A stretch of DNA of 36,065 nt, taken from Hydrogenobacter sp. Its GTDB lineage: Bacteria > Aquificota > Aquificia > Aquificales > Aquificaceae. The DNA is taken from positions 1 to 36,065 of the forward strand of contig JAPYWJ010000011.1 in the NCBI GenBank assembly GCA_028276405.1. The letters run 5' to 3'. This document shows, in pieces, positions 7,795-16,607 of this stretch (the stretch's first letter is position 1; each line of letters begins with the position of its first letter). The position numbers were made by a program, and so were the translations under genes. The notes below the pieces were generated by a model. The model ran no database searches, was not told the origin of the DNA, and was given only the letters and a program-made list of their open reading frames with translations.

Positions 7795-8000
7795 GTAGAA
7801 GACCTAACACAGAAAAAGCTTTAAAGCTTGTGTCTTCCAGATATGAGCTTGTGCATGCAGTAGCAAAACGGGCTCTCCAGCTTATGCAGGAAGGAGAAGA
7901 TATATTCATCAGGGACAAAATTAAAGGGGAGCTTGTAAAAAAGACCTTTCAAGCTATAGAAGATATAGCAAACGGCAGGGTTAGAGTAATAAAGGAATGA
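7791..8000 (+). CDS. rpoZ: RNA polymerase subunit omega
   Basis: This small subunit helps beta' fold and stabilises the core RNA polymerase. The 69-aa product carries the omega signature: 'RYELVHAVAKRALQL' followed by 'KKTFQAIEDIANGRV'. A clear Shine-Dalgarno (AAGGAGGTG) precedes the ATG, which overlaps the upstream stop by four bases. The downstream lytic transglycosylase gene likewise overlaps its stop as ATGA, so translation of the trio is coupled. Confidence 0.93.
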   Translation: MSRRPNTEKALKLVSSRYELVHAVAKRALQLMQEGEDIFIRDKIKGELVKKTFQAIEDIANGRVRVIKE

Positions 8001-9664
8001 TCCTTCTTGTCTTGCTTTTCTATTTTTTACCTACTCTTTCTTTTTCACAGACTACACTTCCAGAGGAGTACAGACTACTTTCTGAATACATAAAAACCGG
8101 GGATGAAAACATAGGTAGATATCTTTTAGAGAAATATCCAAATGCGGTCTTTTCGGAAGACCTAAAACTGATGCTTTCCGAAAGTGCTTACAATAGAGGA
8201 AATCTTGATGATGCAAAGGATTACCTTAAAAGCATAAACGCAGATAGGTTAAAGCCTGACCTTCTTGATAGGTATGCTCAACTTTGGAAGGAGCTTAGCC
8301 TTGATAAAAAAAGTGCATTACTTTCTTATCCTGTTCTTTTTAGGGATTTTATAGGCAGTGTAGAGCTTACCGACAGTCAGGCCTTGCAAGTAGCGGACAA
8401 GCTTATAAAAAAACGGTATTATAAAGATGTCATAAATGTCCTATCTGGGGTAAAAGACTCAAGAGCGTGTTATTATCTGGGTGTGTCTTACGCACATGTT
8501 GGTAATGAAAGTATGGCAGAGGAGGTTCTTAGTTCTTGTCAAGATGAAAGAAGCTACAAGGAGCTTGCGCTTATATACCTTAGACAAAACAGAGAGGATA
8601 GCCTCAAAGAGATACTTCTGAAGGTAAAGGAAACCTATATTAGAGATAACATACTTCTAATAGCTGGTAGGCACTACTTACAACGAGGAGATTATGAGAA
8701 AGCTAAGGAATTTCTCTCCCTGATGACGGATAGTTATGACCGTTTTTTTAACTTAGGTCTTCTTAGCTTTATGCAGGGGGAATATGAAAACTCTCTGCAC
8801 TACTTTATAAGGGCGTACTATTTTGCAAGGGATACAGCGGAAGCATCTAAGGCATGTTTTTGGGCTTACAGGTCATACGCAGTGAGAGGAAAGGAAGACT
8901 TGGGTCTTAAATATTTAGTGATGGCAAGTAAGGGTGAAGGTTTTTATTCTGCTATAGCTAAGATCATGTCTGGGGAACCATTAATAAGCAAAGGTGTCAG
9001 GCGCGTCTTTTCAGAAGTAGATACTCCTGTACAAGCTGACATTATAAAGGCAATAAGGTCAGCGGGATTTTATTACTACTCTAGACTTGAAGCTTTCAAA
9101 AGACTAAAGGATCTTTCCCCATCAGACATAATAGCCATATCCCAATTTGACCCTTTCCTCAGTATAAAGCTGGCTATAAGGAAGTATGGGAGCACTTCGG
9201 ATGTCTACAAATATGTGGCCTTTCCACTTCCTTACAAACAGTATGTTTACAGAGCATCAGAAAGCTACGGAATAGCACCTGAGCTCATATGGGCTGTGAT
9301 GAGGCAGGAGAGCCTTTTTGATCCTTCTGCGGTATCTGTTTCTGGAGCCAAAGGGCTTATGCAGATCATAGACACTACAGCCAAATGGCTTTACAAACGG
9401 GTAGGTATTGAACCTAAAAACATATTTGATCCAGAAACAAACATACTGCTTGGTACCGCTTACCTTAGACATCTTTATGATATGTGGGATGGCAACCTTG
9501 TAAAGGTTCTTGCCAGCTATAATGCAGGACCAAACAGAGTAAAATCTTGGACAGATTATAAAGATCCTTACCTTTTTATAGAAAACATACCTTTCAAAGA
9601 GACAAGGGATTATGTGATGAGGGTTATTTACTACTACTATATTTATCAAGAGCTTTTAAAGTAA
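7997..9664 (+). CDS. slt: Soluble lytic murein transglycosylase family protein
   Basis: This enzyme cleaves peptidoglycan between MurNAc and GlcNAc, forming 1,6-anhydro ends, in the periplasm. The 555-aa protein has an N-terminal signal peptide ('ILLVLLFYFLPTLSFS'), then a long TPR-like all-helical solenoid (about residues 25-400). A C-terminal SLT domain follows, with the catalytic Glu in 'MRQESLFDPSAVS' (around residue 438), 'GAKGLMQI', 'NILLGTAYLRHL' and 'VLASYNAGPNRV'. All family motifs are intact. It closes the metK operon and its 3' end overlaps hemL by 9 bp. Confidence 0.93.
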   Translation: MILLVLLFYFLPTLSFSQTTLPEEYRLLSEYIKTGDENIGRYLLEKYPNAVFSEDLKLMLSESAYNRGNLDDAKDYLKSINADRLKPDLLDRYAQLWKELSLDKKSALLSYPVLFRDFIGSVELTDSQALQVADKLIKKRYYKDVINVLSGVKDSRACYYLGVSYAHVGNESMAEEVLSSCQDERSYKELALIYLRQNREDSLKEILLKVKETYIRDNILLIAGRHYLQRGDYEKAKEFLSLMTDSYDRFFNLGLLSFMQGEYENSLHYFIRAYYFARDTAEASKACFWAYRSYAVRGKEDLGLKYLVMASKGEGFYSAIAKIMSGEPLISKGVRRVFSEVDTPVQADIIKAIRSAGFYYYSRLEAFKRLKDLSPSDIIAISQFDPFLSIKLAIRKYGSTSDVYKYVAFPLPYKQYVYRASESYGIAPELIWAVMRQESLFDPSAVSVSGAKGLMQIIDTTAKWLYKRVGIEPKNIFDPETNILLGTAYLRHLYDMWDGNLVKVLASYNAGPNRVKSWTDYKDPYLFIENIPFKETRDYVMRVIYYYYIYQELLK

Positions 9665-10939
9665 GCTAAGGGCTTTTTTTATCCTTTCCAACGCGCCATC
9701 TATGTCTTCTTGGGTGTGAGCCATACTCAAGAACCAAGCTTCAAACTGAGAAGGTGGAATAAGAACTCCCTCAGAAAGTAAAGCCTGGAAAAATCTTGCA
9801 AACATCTGGGTATCTGAACTTTTAGCACTCTGAAAATCTTTCACTTCTTTGTCTGTAAAAAATACTGTAAACATGGAACCTATTAGATTTATTCTATGGG
9901 GTATACCCTTTTCCCTTAGAAGCTCCGAGATGCCATTGGCAAGCCTTTTTGTAATTTCTTCAAGATACGCGTAAGGTTTTTCTCTGATAAGCACCTCAAG
10001 GGTCTTTATACCAGCTACCATGGAAAGGGGGTTTCCCGAGAGGGTACCAGCTTGATAGACAGGACCTTCTGGAGATACTTTACTCATTATGTCCTCCTTA
10101 CCACCGTAAGCACCTAAGGGCATACCTCCCCCTAACACCTTACCCAGACAGGTTATATCAGGTTTTATACCAAAAAGCTCCTGAGCACCCCCTAGGGATA
10201 ACCTAAAACCTGTTATAACTTCATCAAAAATAAGTAAAGAAGCATATTTTTTAGTTTGTTCCCTAATAGCTTTCATAAACTCTTGGTAAGGAAGCACTAC
10301 ACCCATATTCCCAGCTACAGGTTCTAAGATAACACAGGCTATATCTTCTCCGTACTTTTCAAAAGTTTCTATAACTGCATGAGTGTCGTTGTAGGGAAGT
10401 ACAAGGGTGAGCTCAGCCATCTCTTCCGGCACACCTGCTGTACCGGGAATGCCAAAAGTGGCAACTCCTGAGCCACCGCTTACCAAAAGACTGTCATAAT
10501 GTCCGTGATAGCATCCTTCAAACTTCACCACATACTTTCTACCCGTATAACCTCTTGCAAGTCTTATGGCGGACATAACCGCTTCTGTACCAGACGAAAC
10601 AAACCTAACTTTATCTATAGACTGCACCAAGTTAGCAACCATAGTAGCCAAGGATATTTCGTGAGGGTTTGTAAGCCCGTAAGATAGACCTTTCTGTGCC
10701 TGCTCACATACTGCCTGAACTACCTCTGGGTGAGCATGTCCCAGTATGATGGGACCCCAAGAGCAGAGGAAATCTATGTACTCTTTGCCTTCTACATCCC
10801 ATATTTTGCAACCTTTCGCTCTTTCTACTATGATGGGATCTCCACCAACAGACTTGAAAGCTCTTACTGGAGAGCTCACACCTCCCGGCATAACCCTTTT
10901 TGCTATACTAAAGAGCTCTGCATTCTTACCCATCTGCAT
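9656..10939 (-). CDS. hemL: Glutamate-1-semialdehyde 2,1-aminomutase
   Basis: HemL converts glutamate-1-semialdehyde to 5-aminolevulinate, the first committed tetrapyrrole intermediate in the C5 pathway. The 427-aa class III aminotransferase has the PLP lysine at K267 in 'CLGKVLGGGMPLGAYGG' and the preceding 'IFDEVITGFRLSLGGAQ'. The N-terminal 'PGGVSSPVRAFKSVGG' is diagnostic of HemL over other class III enzymes. The ATG overlaps the upstream DUF190 stop (TAATG); an alternative ATG lies two codons later. It is the last gene of a DUF190-crcB-DUF190-hemL operon, with no obvious functional link to fluoride export. Confidence 0.96.
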   Translation of the reverse strand: MQMGKNAELFSIAKRVMPGGVSSPVRAFKSVGGDPIIVERAKGCKIWDVEGKEYIDFLCSWGPIILGHAHPEVVQAVCEQAQKGLSYGLTNPHEISLATMVANLVQSIDKVRFVSSGTEAVMSAIRLARGYTGRKYVVKFEGCYHGHYDSLLVSGGSGVATFGIPGTAGVPEEMAELTLVLPYNDTHAVIETFEKYGEDIACVILEPVAGNMGVVLPYQEFMKAIREQTKKYASLLIFDEVITGFRLSLGGAQELFGIKPDITCLGKVLGGGMPLGAYGGKEDIMSKVSPEGPVYQAGTLSGNPLSMVAGIKTLEVLIREKPYAYLEEITKRLANGISELLREKGIPHRINLIGSMFTVFFTDKEVKDFQSAKSSDTQMFARFFQALLSEGVLIPPSQFEAWFLSMAHTQEDIDGALERIKKALSLL

Positions 10940-11262
10940 TAAGCATACCTCAAAATCTTCACTTTTTCTAGAGTTATAAGTCCACCTTTCAATATATTGG
11001 CTATTTCGGGAAGAACATCGTTGAGTTTTTCTTCGCAGTCTATTATCTCAACCACTATGGGGAGGTCAGAAGACAGTTTTAATGGGCTTGCCTTATGTAT
11101 AACGGAAGACTTTCCATAACCCAGTATACCTCTGAACACAGTAACACCAGCAATTTTCTTACTCTTGCAAAGCTCCACTATGTATTTGTAAAGGGGTTTA
11201 CCTTCGTACTTATCATCCTCTCCAAAAAACATACGAACTAAAAGAGCATACTCACACTTCAT
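10939..11262 (-). CDS. DUF190 (PII-like) protein, copy 1
   Basis: The 107-aa protein belongs to DUF190, a PII-like ferredoxin fold family repeatedly found beside or fused to CrcB. Family features seen are 'ALLVRMFFGEDDKYEGKPLYKYI', 'GVTVFRGILGYG', 'SSDLPIVVEIID' and 'GGLITLEKVKIL'. It is clearly paralogous to the copy at 11624-11929, and both flank crcB. The start overlaps the crcB stop by four bases. The biochemical role is not established; regulation or gating of the fluoride channel is a guess from context. Confidence 0.88.
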   Translation of the reverse strand: MKCEYALLVRMFFGEDDKYEGKPLYKYIVELCKSKKIAGVTVFRGILGYGKSSVIHKASPLKLSSDLPIVVEIIDCEEKLNDVLPEIANILKGGLITLEKVKILRYA

Positions 11263-11633
11263 AACACCCTACCTAAATTATAGCCCAAAAGGGTCATAAA
11301 TATACCTCCGCCGACGCTACCCAAAATGTAAAGTACAAACTTTAGGAGTTCACCGTTCACAAGTAAGTAATAGCTTTCGTAGGAGAAGGTAGAAAAGGTA
11401 GAAAAGCCGCCCAGAAAGCCCGTTATGAGAAAAGCCCTCATACCTGGGGAAACATTCATTTTCTCAACCAAGTACGAAAAGAAAAGACCTATAAAGAAAC
11501 AAGCCAGAAAGTTCACTACAAGGGTTCCAACGGGAAAATTCAAGCCAGCTTTCGCCTGCAGCAGTTTAGAAAGCTCATACCTCAGAACAGACCCCAAGGC
11601 TCCACCTATAGCTATAGTAAGTATCAATACCAT
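11259..11633 (-). CDS. crcB: Fluoride-specific ion channel CrcB/Fluc
   Basis: This passive fluoride channel protects cytosolic enzymes and acts as an antiparallel dimer in the inner membrane. The 124-aa protein has four predicted membrane helices and the signatures 'GGALGSVLRYELS', 'PVGTLVVNFLACFFIGLF' and 'TGFLGGFSTFSTFSYE', the last including the pore Phe/Thr track. A single gene is present, so it would form a dual-topology homodimer. It starts 10 bp inside the upstream DUF190 gene. No fluoride riboswitch precedes the operon; its promoter lies 6 nt from the first start codon. Confidence 0.94.
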   Translation of the reverse strand: MVLILTIAIGGALGSVLRYELSKLLQAKAGLNFPVGTLVVNFLACFFIGLFFSYLVEKMNVSPGMRAFLITGFLGGFSTFSTFSYESYYLLVNGELLKFVLYILGSVGGGIFMTLLGYNLGRVL

Positions 11634-11929
11634 ATTTCAGCCTTCTCCATGGTTATGAGTCCGCTTTTTAGATACTTGCTTACCTCTTCCAGCACACTTT
11701 GAACCTTCTCTTCTTCATCTACAAACTCCACAACAACAGGAAGGTCGTATGAGAGTATCTCTATTCCCTCATAATGGTACTCGCCCGTAGTACCGTATCC
11801 AAGTATGGCTTTTAGCACTGTAGCACCCCTTATACCTTTGCTTTTAAGCACACTCAATATTACAGAGTAAAGAGGCTTCCCACCTAGCTCATCTCCTTCT
11901 CGGAGAAATATGCGGACAAGAACAGCCAT
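11624..11929 (-). CDS. DUF190 (PII-like) protein, copy 2
   Basis: The roughly 101-aa product starts at 'MAVLVRIFLREGDELGGKPLYS' and shares the family core 'GATVLKAILGYG', 'SYDLPVVVEFVDEEEKV' and 'SGLITMEKAEIWY' with its paralogue downstream of crcB. A longer reading frame exists upstream to 12058, but it runs into recG coding sequence. I chose 11929 because homology begins there and a TATAAT (11936-11941) ends 6 nt before it. It is the first gene of the operon and divergent from recG. Confidence 0.88.
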   Translation of the reverse strand: MAVLVRIFLREGDELGGKPLYSVILSVLKSKGIRGATVLKAILGYGTTGEYHYEGIEILSYDLPVVVEFVDEEEKVQSVLEEVSKYLKSGLITMEKAEIWY

Positions 11930-11935
11930 CCGAGT

Positions 11936-11941
11936 ATTATA
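11936..11941 (-). promoter_or_regulatory. -10 element of the DUF190-crcB-DUF190-hemL operon
   Basis: TATAAT on the minus strand lies 6 nt upstream of the first DUF190 ATG. This predicts a leaderless mRNA and leaves no space for a riboswitch. Confidence 0.6.
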
Positions 11942-11961
11942 ACATGGTTGATAGCTTATAT

Positions 11962-11967
11962 TATACT
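11962..11967 (+). promoter_or_regulatory. Possible recG -10 element
   Basis: TATACT lies 23 nt before the recG ATG within the 61-bp divergent gap. No -35 of good quality or Shine-Dalgarno is seen, so this is a weak call. Confidence 0.35.
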
Positions 11968-11990
11968 TATACACCCCTTTTACAAAAGCG

Positions 11991-14348
11991 ATGGAAAAGG
12001 TAGAAAAAGCAAAGAGGTTTATACAAGACCTTGAAGAAAGAGGGTATATAAAACTCAAGAGAAGTCTTGGTGTGGGTATTTATCTGTTTAACCTGTTAAA
12101 AGAAGACCTTGAACCGAGCTACTTGAACCTTCTTAGGGAATTTGATAAGTTTCCCGTACAAAAGCGTATAGGTATACTCAAGCTTATAAAAAACAGGCTC
12201 AATTTTCCCGCTAATAAACATGTTGTGGATTTTTCAGAGTTTGAAAAACTTCCCATGGAAAAGTTCTTTATACCTTTGGAAAAGCTCAAAGTTCTTGATG
12301 AGAAAGAAAAAAAACTTCTAAAAGCTTTGGGTATAAGTGATCTTTACTCTGCTCTTTGGTTTCTTCCCGTTAGGTACGAGGACAGAAGACTAACCACTAC
12401 AATAAAGACCACTAAACCCGGTCAGCGCGTAGCTCTAAAGCTAAAGGTGGTAGAAATTGGTTATGATCCTTCGGAAAAGTACCCTGCCTTTGTCAAGTGT
12501 GAGGATGAGACGGGCGTTCTTTATCTTCGTTTTCGCTACAAAGATAAGAGGGCTCTTTATGCTTTTAGGAAAGGAAGTTATATAGTAGTATACGGAAAGC
12601 TCAAAGAGTTCCAAGGTGAAAAGTACATGGTGCATCCTGAGGTATCTTTTGATGAAAGGGATTTTGGACGCATACTACCTTTTTACTACATAAGAACAAA
12701 AGGAGAGGTGAAGGCTTTTTCTTCAAAGACTAAACACAAAAAGGTAAGGCAGGCCATAGGAAAGCTTTTGGACTTCACTAAATACATGCCTGAGTATCTA
12801 CCCGAAGAGCTTCTTAAAAAATACGCATTTCCTAAGATAGGTGAGAGTCTTTACATGGCTCATAATCCCTCTTGTGCTGATGAGATATCCCTTAACAGTT
12901 TCATGACACCTTTTCAAAAAAGGCTAGTGTATGAAGAACTCTTCCTTTTCCAGATGGCTCTTCAGGTGAAAAAACGGCAAGTCAAAAGTCTTTCTGCTGT
13001 GATGCTTTCTTTTGCTGAGAGAAGCCTGCAGGAGTTTATAAATACGCTGCCTTTTGAACTTACTTCTGCTCAAAAAGTGGTAATCCATGAGATTTTACAC
13101 GATCTCAAGACAGGCAAACCTATGAATAGACTCCTTCAAGGCGATGTGGGTAGCGGTAAGACGGTAGTTGCTATGGCTATTTCTTACGCATTCACTAAGG
13201 AAGGCTATCAGTGTGCCATTATAGTTCCTACGGAAATACTGGCACAGCAACACTACGAGAGCTTTAGAAGGTTTCTTGAACCTTTAGGTGTAAAAGTAGG
13301 CATTCTTACAAGCTCTGTTAAAGGTTCTTTAAGAAGAAGCATATACAAACATGTCTCTACGGGAAACTTACATGTCCTTGTAGGGACCCACGCATTGCTT
13401 GAAGAGAAGTTGGAGTTTAAAAACTTGGCTTTTGTTGTGATAGATGAACAGCATAGGTTTGGTGTTTTGCAAAGAGGTAAGATGCTAAACAAAGGTAAAG
13501 ATACCCTTCCTCACTGCCTTGTGATGAGCGCAACACCCATACCGAGAACTTTGGCTCTTTCTCTTTACGGAGACTTGGACATATCAGTAATAGATCAGAT
13601 GCCCATAGGAAGAAAGCCAGTCATCACAAGACTTCTCTTTGAATCAGAGATGGAAAAGTGTTTGAATACCATAAGGGATGAGCTAAGTAAGGGTGGGAAG
13701 GTTTATGTAATATACCCTCTCATAGAAGGCTCAGAGAGGACTGAGTTAAAGTCTGCAACAGAAAACTACACACACTGGCAAAAGCTTTTCCCTGACAAAA
13801 AAATACTTTTGTTGCACGGAAGACTAAAAGATCAAGAAAAACAAGAGGTGATGAAAAGGTTCAAAGATGAAGGAGATATCTTAGTATCTACTACGGTGGT
13901 AGAAGTAGGGGTAGATGTTCCATCTGCTACTGTGATGATAATAGAATCTGCTCACATGTTTGGACTTTCTCAGATACATCAGCTTAGAGGTAGGGTGGGA
14001 AGGTCAGAAAGACAGAGCTATTGCTTTTTAATAGTGCCGGATCACCTTAAAAACACCAATGCGGATGCCATAAAGAGACTCAAAATACTGGTAAATACTA
14101 ATGACGGTTTTAAGATAGCGGAAGAAGACTTAAAGCTCAGGGGTCCTGGGGAGCTTTTAGGAGCCTCTCAGTCAGGATACTTTGGCTTTAACGTGGCAAA
14201 TTTGGCTAGAGTAGAAGACAGACAACTGCTACAGCTAGCTAAGGAGGATGCGGTAAAGTTTGTGGATAAACTGGGCTCCTTTGAAAATTTAAAAAAACTG
14301 CTAATGTATAAGTACAAAGATAGGATGAACCTTAGTTACATAGCCTGA
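11991..14348 (+). CDS. recG: ATP-dependent DNA helicase RecG
   Basis: RecG remodels stalled replication forks and branched recombination intermediates. The 785-aa protein has the expected order: an N-terminal helical region, the wedge OB domain (about residues 130-230), then the superfamily 2 helicase core with Walker A 'GDVGSGKTVVA' (about residue 383), DEAH-type box 'DEQHRFGV' (about 485), motif III 'SATPIPRTLALSLYGDLD', and motif VI 'QLRGRVGRS'. The C-terminal TRG-type region 'DLKLRGPGELLGASQSG' is present. The N-terminal extension of about 80 residues makes it longer than the E. coli protein. The 3' end overlaps a convergent gene by 13 bp. Confidence 0.96.
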   Translation: MEKVEKAKRFIQDLEERGYIKLKRSLGVGIYLFNLLKEDLEPSYLNLLREFDKFPVQKRIGILKLIKNRLNFPANKHVVDFSEFEKLPMEKFFIPLEKLKVLDEKEKKLLKALGISDLYSALWFLPVRYEDRRLTTTIKTTKPGQRVALKLKVVEIGYDPSEKYPAFVKCEDETGVLYLRFRYKDKRALYAFRKGSYIVVYGKLKEFQGEKYMVHPEVSFDERDFGRILPFYYIRTKGEVKAFSSKTKHKKVRQAIGKLLDFTKYMPEYLPEELLKKYAFPKIGESLYMAHNPSCADEISLNSFMTPFQKRLVYEELFLFQMALQVKKRQVKSLSAVMLSFAERSLQEFINTLPFELTSAQKVVIHEILHDLKTGKPMNRLLQGDVGSGKTVVAMAISYAFTKEGYQCAIIVPTEILAQQHYESFRRFLEPLGVKVGILTSSVKGSLRRSIYKHVSTGNLHVLVGTHALLEEKLEFKNLAFVVIDEQHRFGVLQRGKMLNKGKDTLPHCLVMSATPIPRTLALSLYGDLDISVIDQMPIGRKPVITRLLFESEMEKCLNTIRDELSKGGKVYVIYPLIEGSERTELKSATENYTHWQKLFPDKKILLLHGRLKDQEKQEVMKRFKDEGDILVSTTVVEVGVDVPSATVMIIESAHMFGLSQIHQLRGRVGRSERQSYCFLIVPDHLKNTNADAIKRLKILVNTNDGFKIAEEDLKLRGPGELLGASQSGYFGFNVANLARVEDRQLLQLAKEDAVKFVDKLGSFENLKKLLMYKYKDRMNLSYIA

Positions 14349-15145
14349 AGGGGTGGCAAACACGAAAGGAATCTGATTCCAAAGTAAGCTGTGCCTACTT
14401 TAAATCTGTAAGTGTATATCTTTGCACTGTATGTGCCATCCGCATTTATGGGTTCGTTTATATAGTTCTGGTCGTACACTCCTTCAAGTTTATCATTTTT
14501 GAAAAATAGCACCAATACATTCTTTGTAGCTACCTTTATAACATACCTACCCTTAGTTTGCGTAGTCTGTCCGGGAAAGTAATAACCCCTTTCAGAGTAA
14601 ACATAAGCCTTCAAGGAAACTCTCTCTGAGATGGGAATAGCGTTAGGCAGGTCTTGAGCTCTAAGGTCTTTGCACTCCACACCTTGAAGTAGGTTCCTCC
14701 TGTTTCCTAATATGAAAGAGTAAGATGGAACATCAAGGGACATAAAAGATGCTATCACAGGTATGTCCGAAAGAAAGGGCTTGCACGCTTTACCACTATA
14801 AAGGGAGTATAGGTCTTCTGGCTTTTCAAAAACTAAACTCTTAGGAAAAAACTCAAAGAGCATATAAAGCACCTTTGAAAGGGTAGGAATGTCTCTGTAG
14901 CTTATGCCTGATACTTCTAAAGGGATGAGTTTTTCTGACGGGCATGAATTATAAGATAAGGCAAGTTCTATACCTTTCTCTTGCATGGTTTGGAAGAGCT
15001 TTGTGGGATTTCCCAAGGATGAGTTATACATGGTTTTTACACCAGCAACAAACACGCAGTTTCTGTTTATGGGTGTAGGACTGGGACTGGGTATGGAGTA
15101 ATTAATGCGAAGGAAAAACTTAAAGGGTAAGGTATGGTATAACAA
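14336..15145 (-). CDS. Hypothetical protein, possibly a degenerate PHP-domain protein
   Basis: The 269-aa product is not clearly assignable. Residues about 30-70 resemble the opening of PHP-domain metallohydrolases, but where the family has HxH the protein reads 'AGVKTMYNS', and where it has TDHN it reads 'LSYNS', so the metal ligands would be lost. The C-terminal 'YTYRFKVGTAYFGIRFLS' resembles the tail of some PHP-like proteins. The only in-frame start near here is TTG at 15145. Upstream in-frame codons would add a hydrophobic stretch ('LVLSFYLWGFLLY'), so an N-terminal membrane anchor and a noncanonical start are possible. It follows an ArnT-like glycosyltransferase by 31 bp and overlaps recG at its 3' end. 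Confidence 0.6.
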   Translation of the reverse strand: MLYHTLPFKFFLRINYSIPSPSPTPINRNCVFVAGVKTMYNSSLGNPTKLFQTMQEKGIELALSYNSCPSEKLIPLEVSGISYRDIPTLSKVLYMLFEFFPKSLVFEKPEDLYSLYSGKACKPFLSDIPVIASFMSLDVPSYSFILGNRRNLLQGVECKDLRAQDLPNAIPISERVSLKAYVYSERGYYFPGQTTQTKGRYVIKVATKNVLVLFFKNDKLEGVYDQNYINEPINADGTYSAKIYTYRFKVGTAYFGIRFLSCLPPLQAM

Positions 15146-15176
15146 AAATCCCCACAGATAGAAGCTCAGAACTAAT

Positions 15177-16607
15177 CTAATAACCCATGGGTAAGCTCTC
15201 CTCCAAACCTCTGTAGTCTTTAAGTTTGTAAATGTAAAAAGTGCTTACCTGTTTACCCCTCCAAAAGACTCTGTAAACTTCCTCCCTTATTATACCACCA
15301 AAGGCTGAAAGCACTCTCTCTTCTGCCGGTCCTACGCTTACAAATATGGCTGACTTGCCTATGTAATTTTCCATTCCCTCTTTCCAAAGGTCATACTGGT
15401 TCATCCTCCTTCCTAAGTTCACACAGTAAGTTCTGGGATTCCCTTTCACATAAAAAGCAAGCTCTGCAGCAACTTGATACTGGGGGGAGAAGATCATCTC
15501 TGAACCTGTATAAAGCTGGCTCACTCTTTTGCCAAGGTCTTTCCATCCTACCAAAAACTTGGTAGGGTCCCTTTCGGGTGGCAAAAGTGGAGTAAGCCTA
15601 AAAAAGTCAAAAAGAGGTGTAAAGTGGAGGAAAATAAAGAGAACAAAAGACAAAAGGTAAGAAGGTATAAGAAGAGAACTGCGAGACAGAAAGTAAGAGA
15701 TAAGGATAAAACCAGAAAAGTAAGAAAATCCTGCCCAGTTTGCTTCTACCCTCTTATGGAAGGAAAGGGTTAGAAAAAAAAGGAACACGGGTAAGGAATA
15801 AAAGGCAAAAAAGACAAGCTTTTTGTCCTTGAGGCTTTTAAACCATGCATAGACAAGCACTAAGAAGGGTAAGAAAGATAGTAAAAGTGCCTGACCCATC
15901 AGGAACTCAATGCCAGAAGATGGTTCTATAAAACCCTGGCTCTTGGATGCAAGGGTAGACACATGTTTGAAAGAAACAAATCCGTGTTGATAGTTCCACA
16001 CCAACACGGGAAGAGAAAGGACAGTGGCTGGCAACAAGCTAATATAAGGTGACGGACTTTTAAGCATGTCCCTTTTAAAAATAGCCATGTAGACCAAAGT
16101 TATAGGTAATAAAAAAACCGTAGGATACTTGCTCAAAAAGGCAAGTCCAGAAAAGACGCCTACCAATATCCATAGCTTTTTTTCGTTCTTCTCAAAAGCT
16201 TGGTGTATGAGCATTACGCAAATGGACCAAAAAAATACAAAGGGCGCATCTGTGGTCATGAGAAGAGAGTTTATAGAATAACCTACAGTGATCTGAGGGA
16301 GCGTGGCACACACAAGAGCAACTTTTGACCCAAAGAGCCTTTTTACAAATATGTAGGTAAGTATAGAAAGCACAAAGGAAAGGATTATGGGAGTGATTCT
16401 GACGGCAAGTTCCGTGTTGCCAAAAAGTCTGCTTGTCAAAAAGTTCAAATAAGCTACCATGGGTGGTTTGGAGTAATAGCTAAGGTCAAGATGTCTTGAC
16501 CAATCCCAATACTGAGCTTCTTCTGGTGAGAGGTCAAGGGGATAATAAAGTATGTAGAGTAGTCTAAAAACGAAAAGTAGAAAGTTAAAGAGAAGAACTA
16601 AGATCAT
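15177..16607 (-). CDS. ArnT-like membrane glycosyltransferase (PMT_2/GT39-GT83 family)
   Basis: These inner-membrane enzymes move sugars from polyprenyl-phosphate donors to lipid A, lipids or proteins on the outer face of the membrane. The 476-aa protein has about ten hydrophobic helices. It carries the family's first-loop acidic motif 'LSPEEAQYWDWSRHLDLSYY' (conserved acidic residue before a Y-W), followed by 'SKPPMVAYL' and 'TTDAPFVFFWS'. A soluble C-terminal part begins near residue 350. The start overlaps plsY by four bases. The acceptor and sugar cannot be predicted; a role in envelope glycolipid modification is plausible. Confidence 0.85.
   Translation of the reverse strand: MILVLLFNFLLFVFRLLYILYYPLDLSPEEAQYWDWSRHLDLSYYSKPPMVAYLNFLTSRLFGNTELAVRITPIILSFVLSILTYIFVKRLFGSKVALVCATLPQITVGYSINSLLMTTDAPFVFFWSICVMLIHQAFEKNEKKLWILVGVFSGLAFLSKYPTVFLLPITLVYMAIFKRDMLKSPSPYISLLPATVLSLPVLVWNYQHGFVSFKHVSTLASKSQGFIEPSSGIEFLMGQALLLSFLPFLVLVYAWFKSLKDKKLVFFAFYSLPVFLFFLTLSFHKRVEANWAGFSYFSGFILISYFLSRSSLLIPSYLLSFVLFIFLHFTPLFDFFRLTPLLPPERDPTKFLVGWKDLGKRVSQLYTGSEMIFSPQYQVAAELAFYVKGNPRTYCVNLGRRMNQYDLWKEGMENYIGKSAIFVSVGPAEERVLSAFGGIIREEVYRVFWRGKQVSTFYIYKLKDYRGLEESLPMGY

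Noticed and set aside
11930-11990. A fluoride riboswitch before the DUF190-crcB operon
   Set aside because: The -10 hexamer lies 6 nt from the start codon, leaving no leader for a riboswitch.
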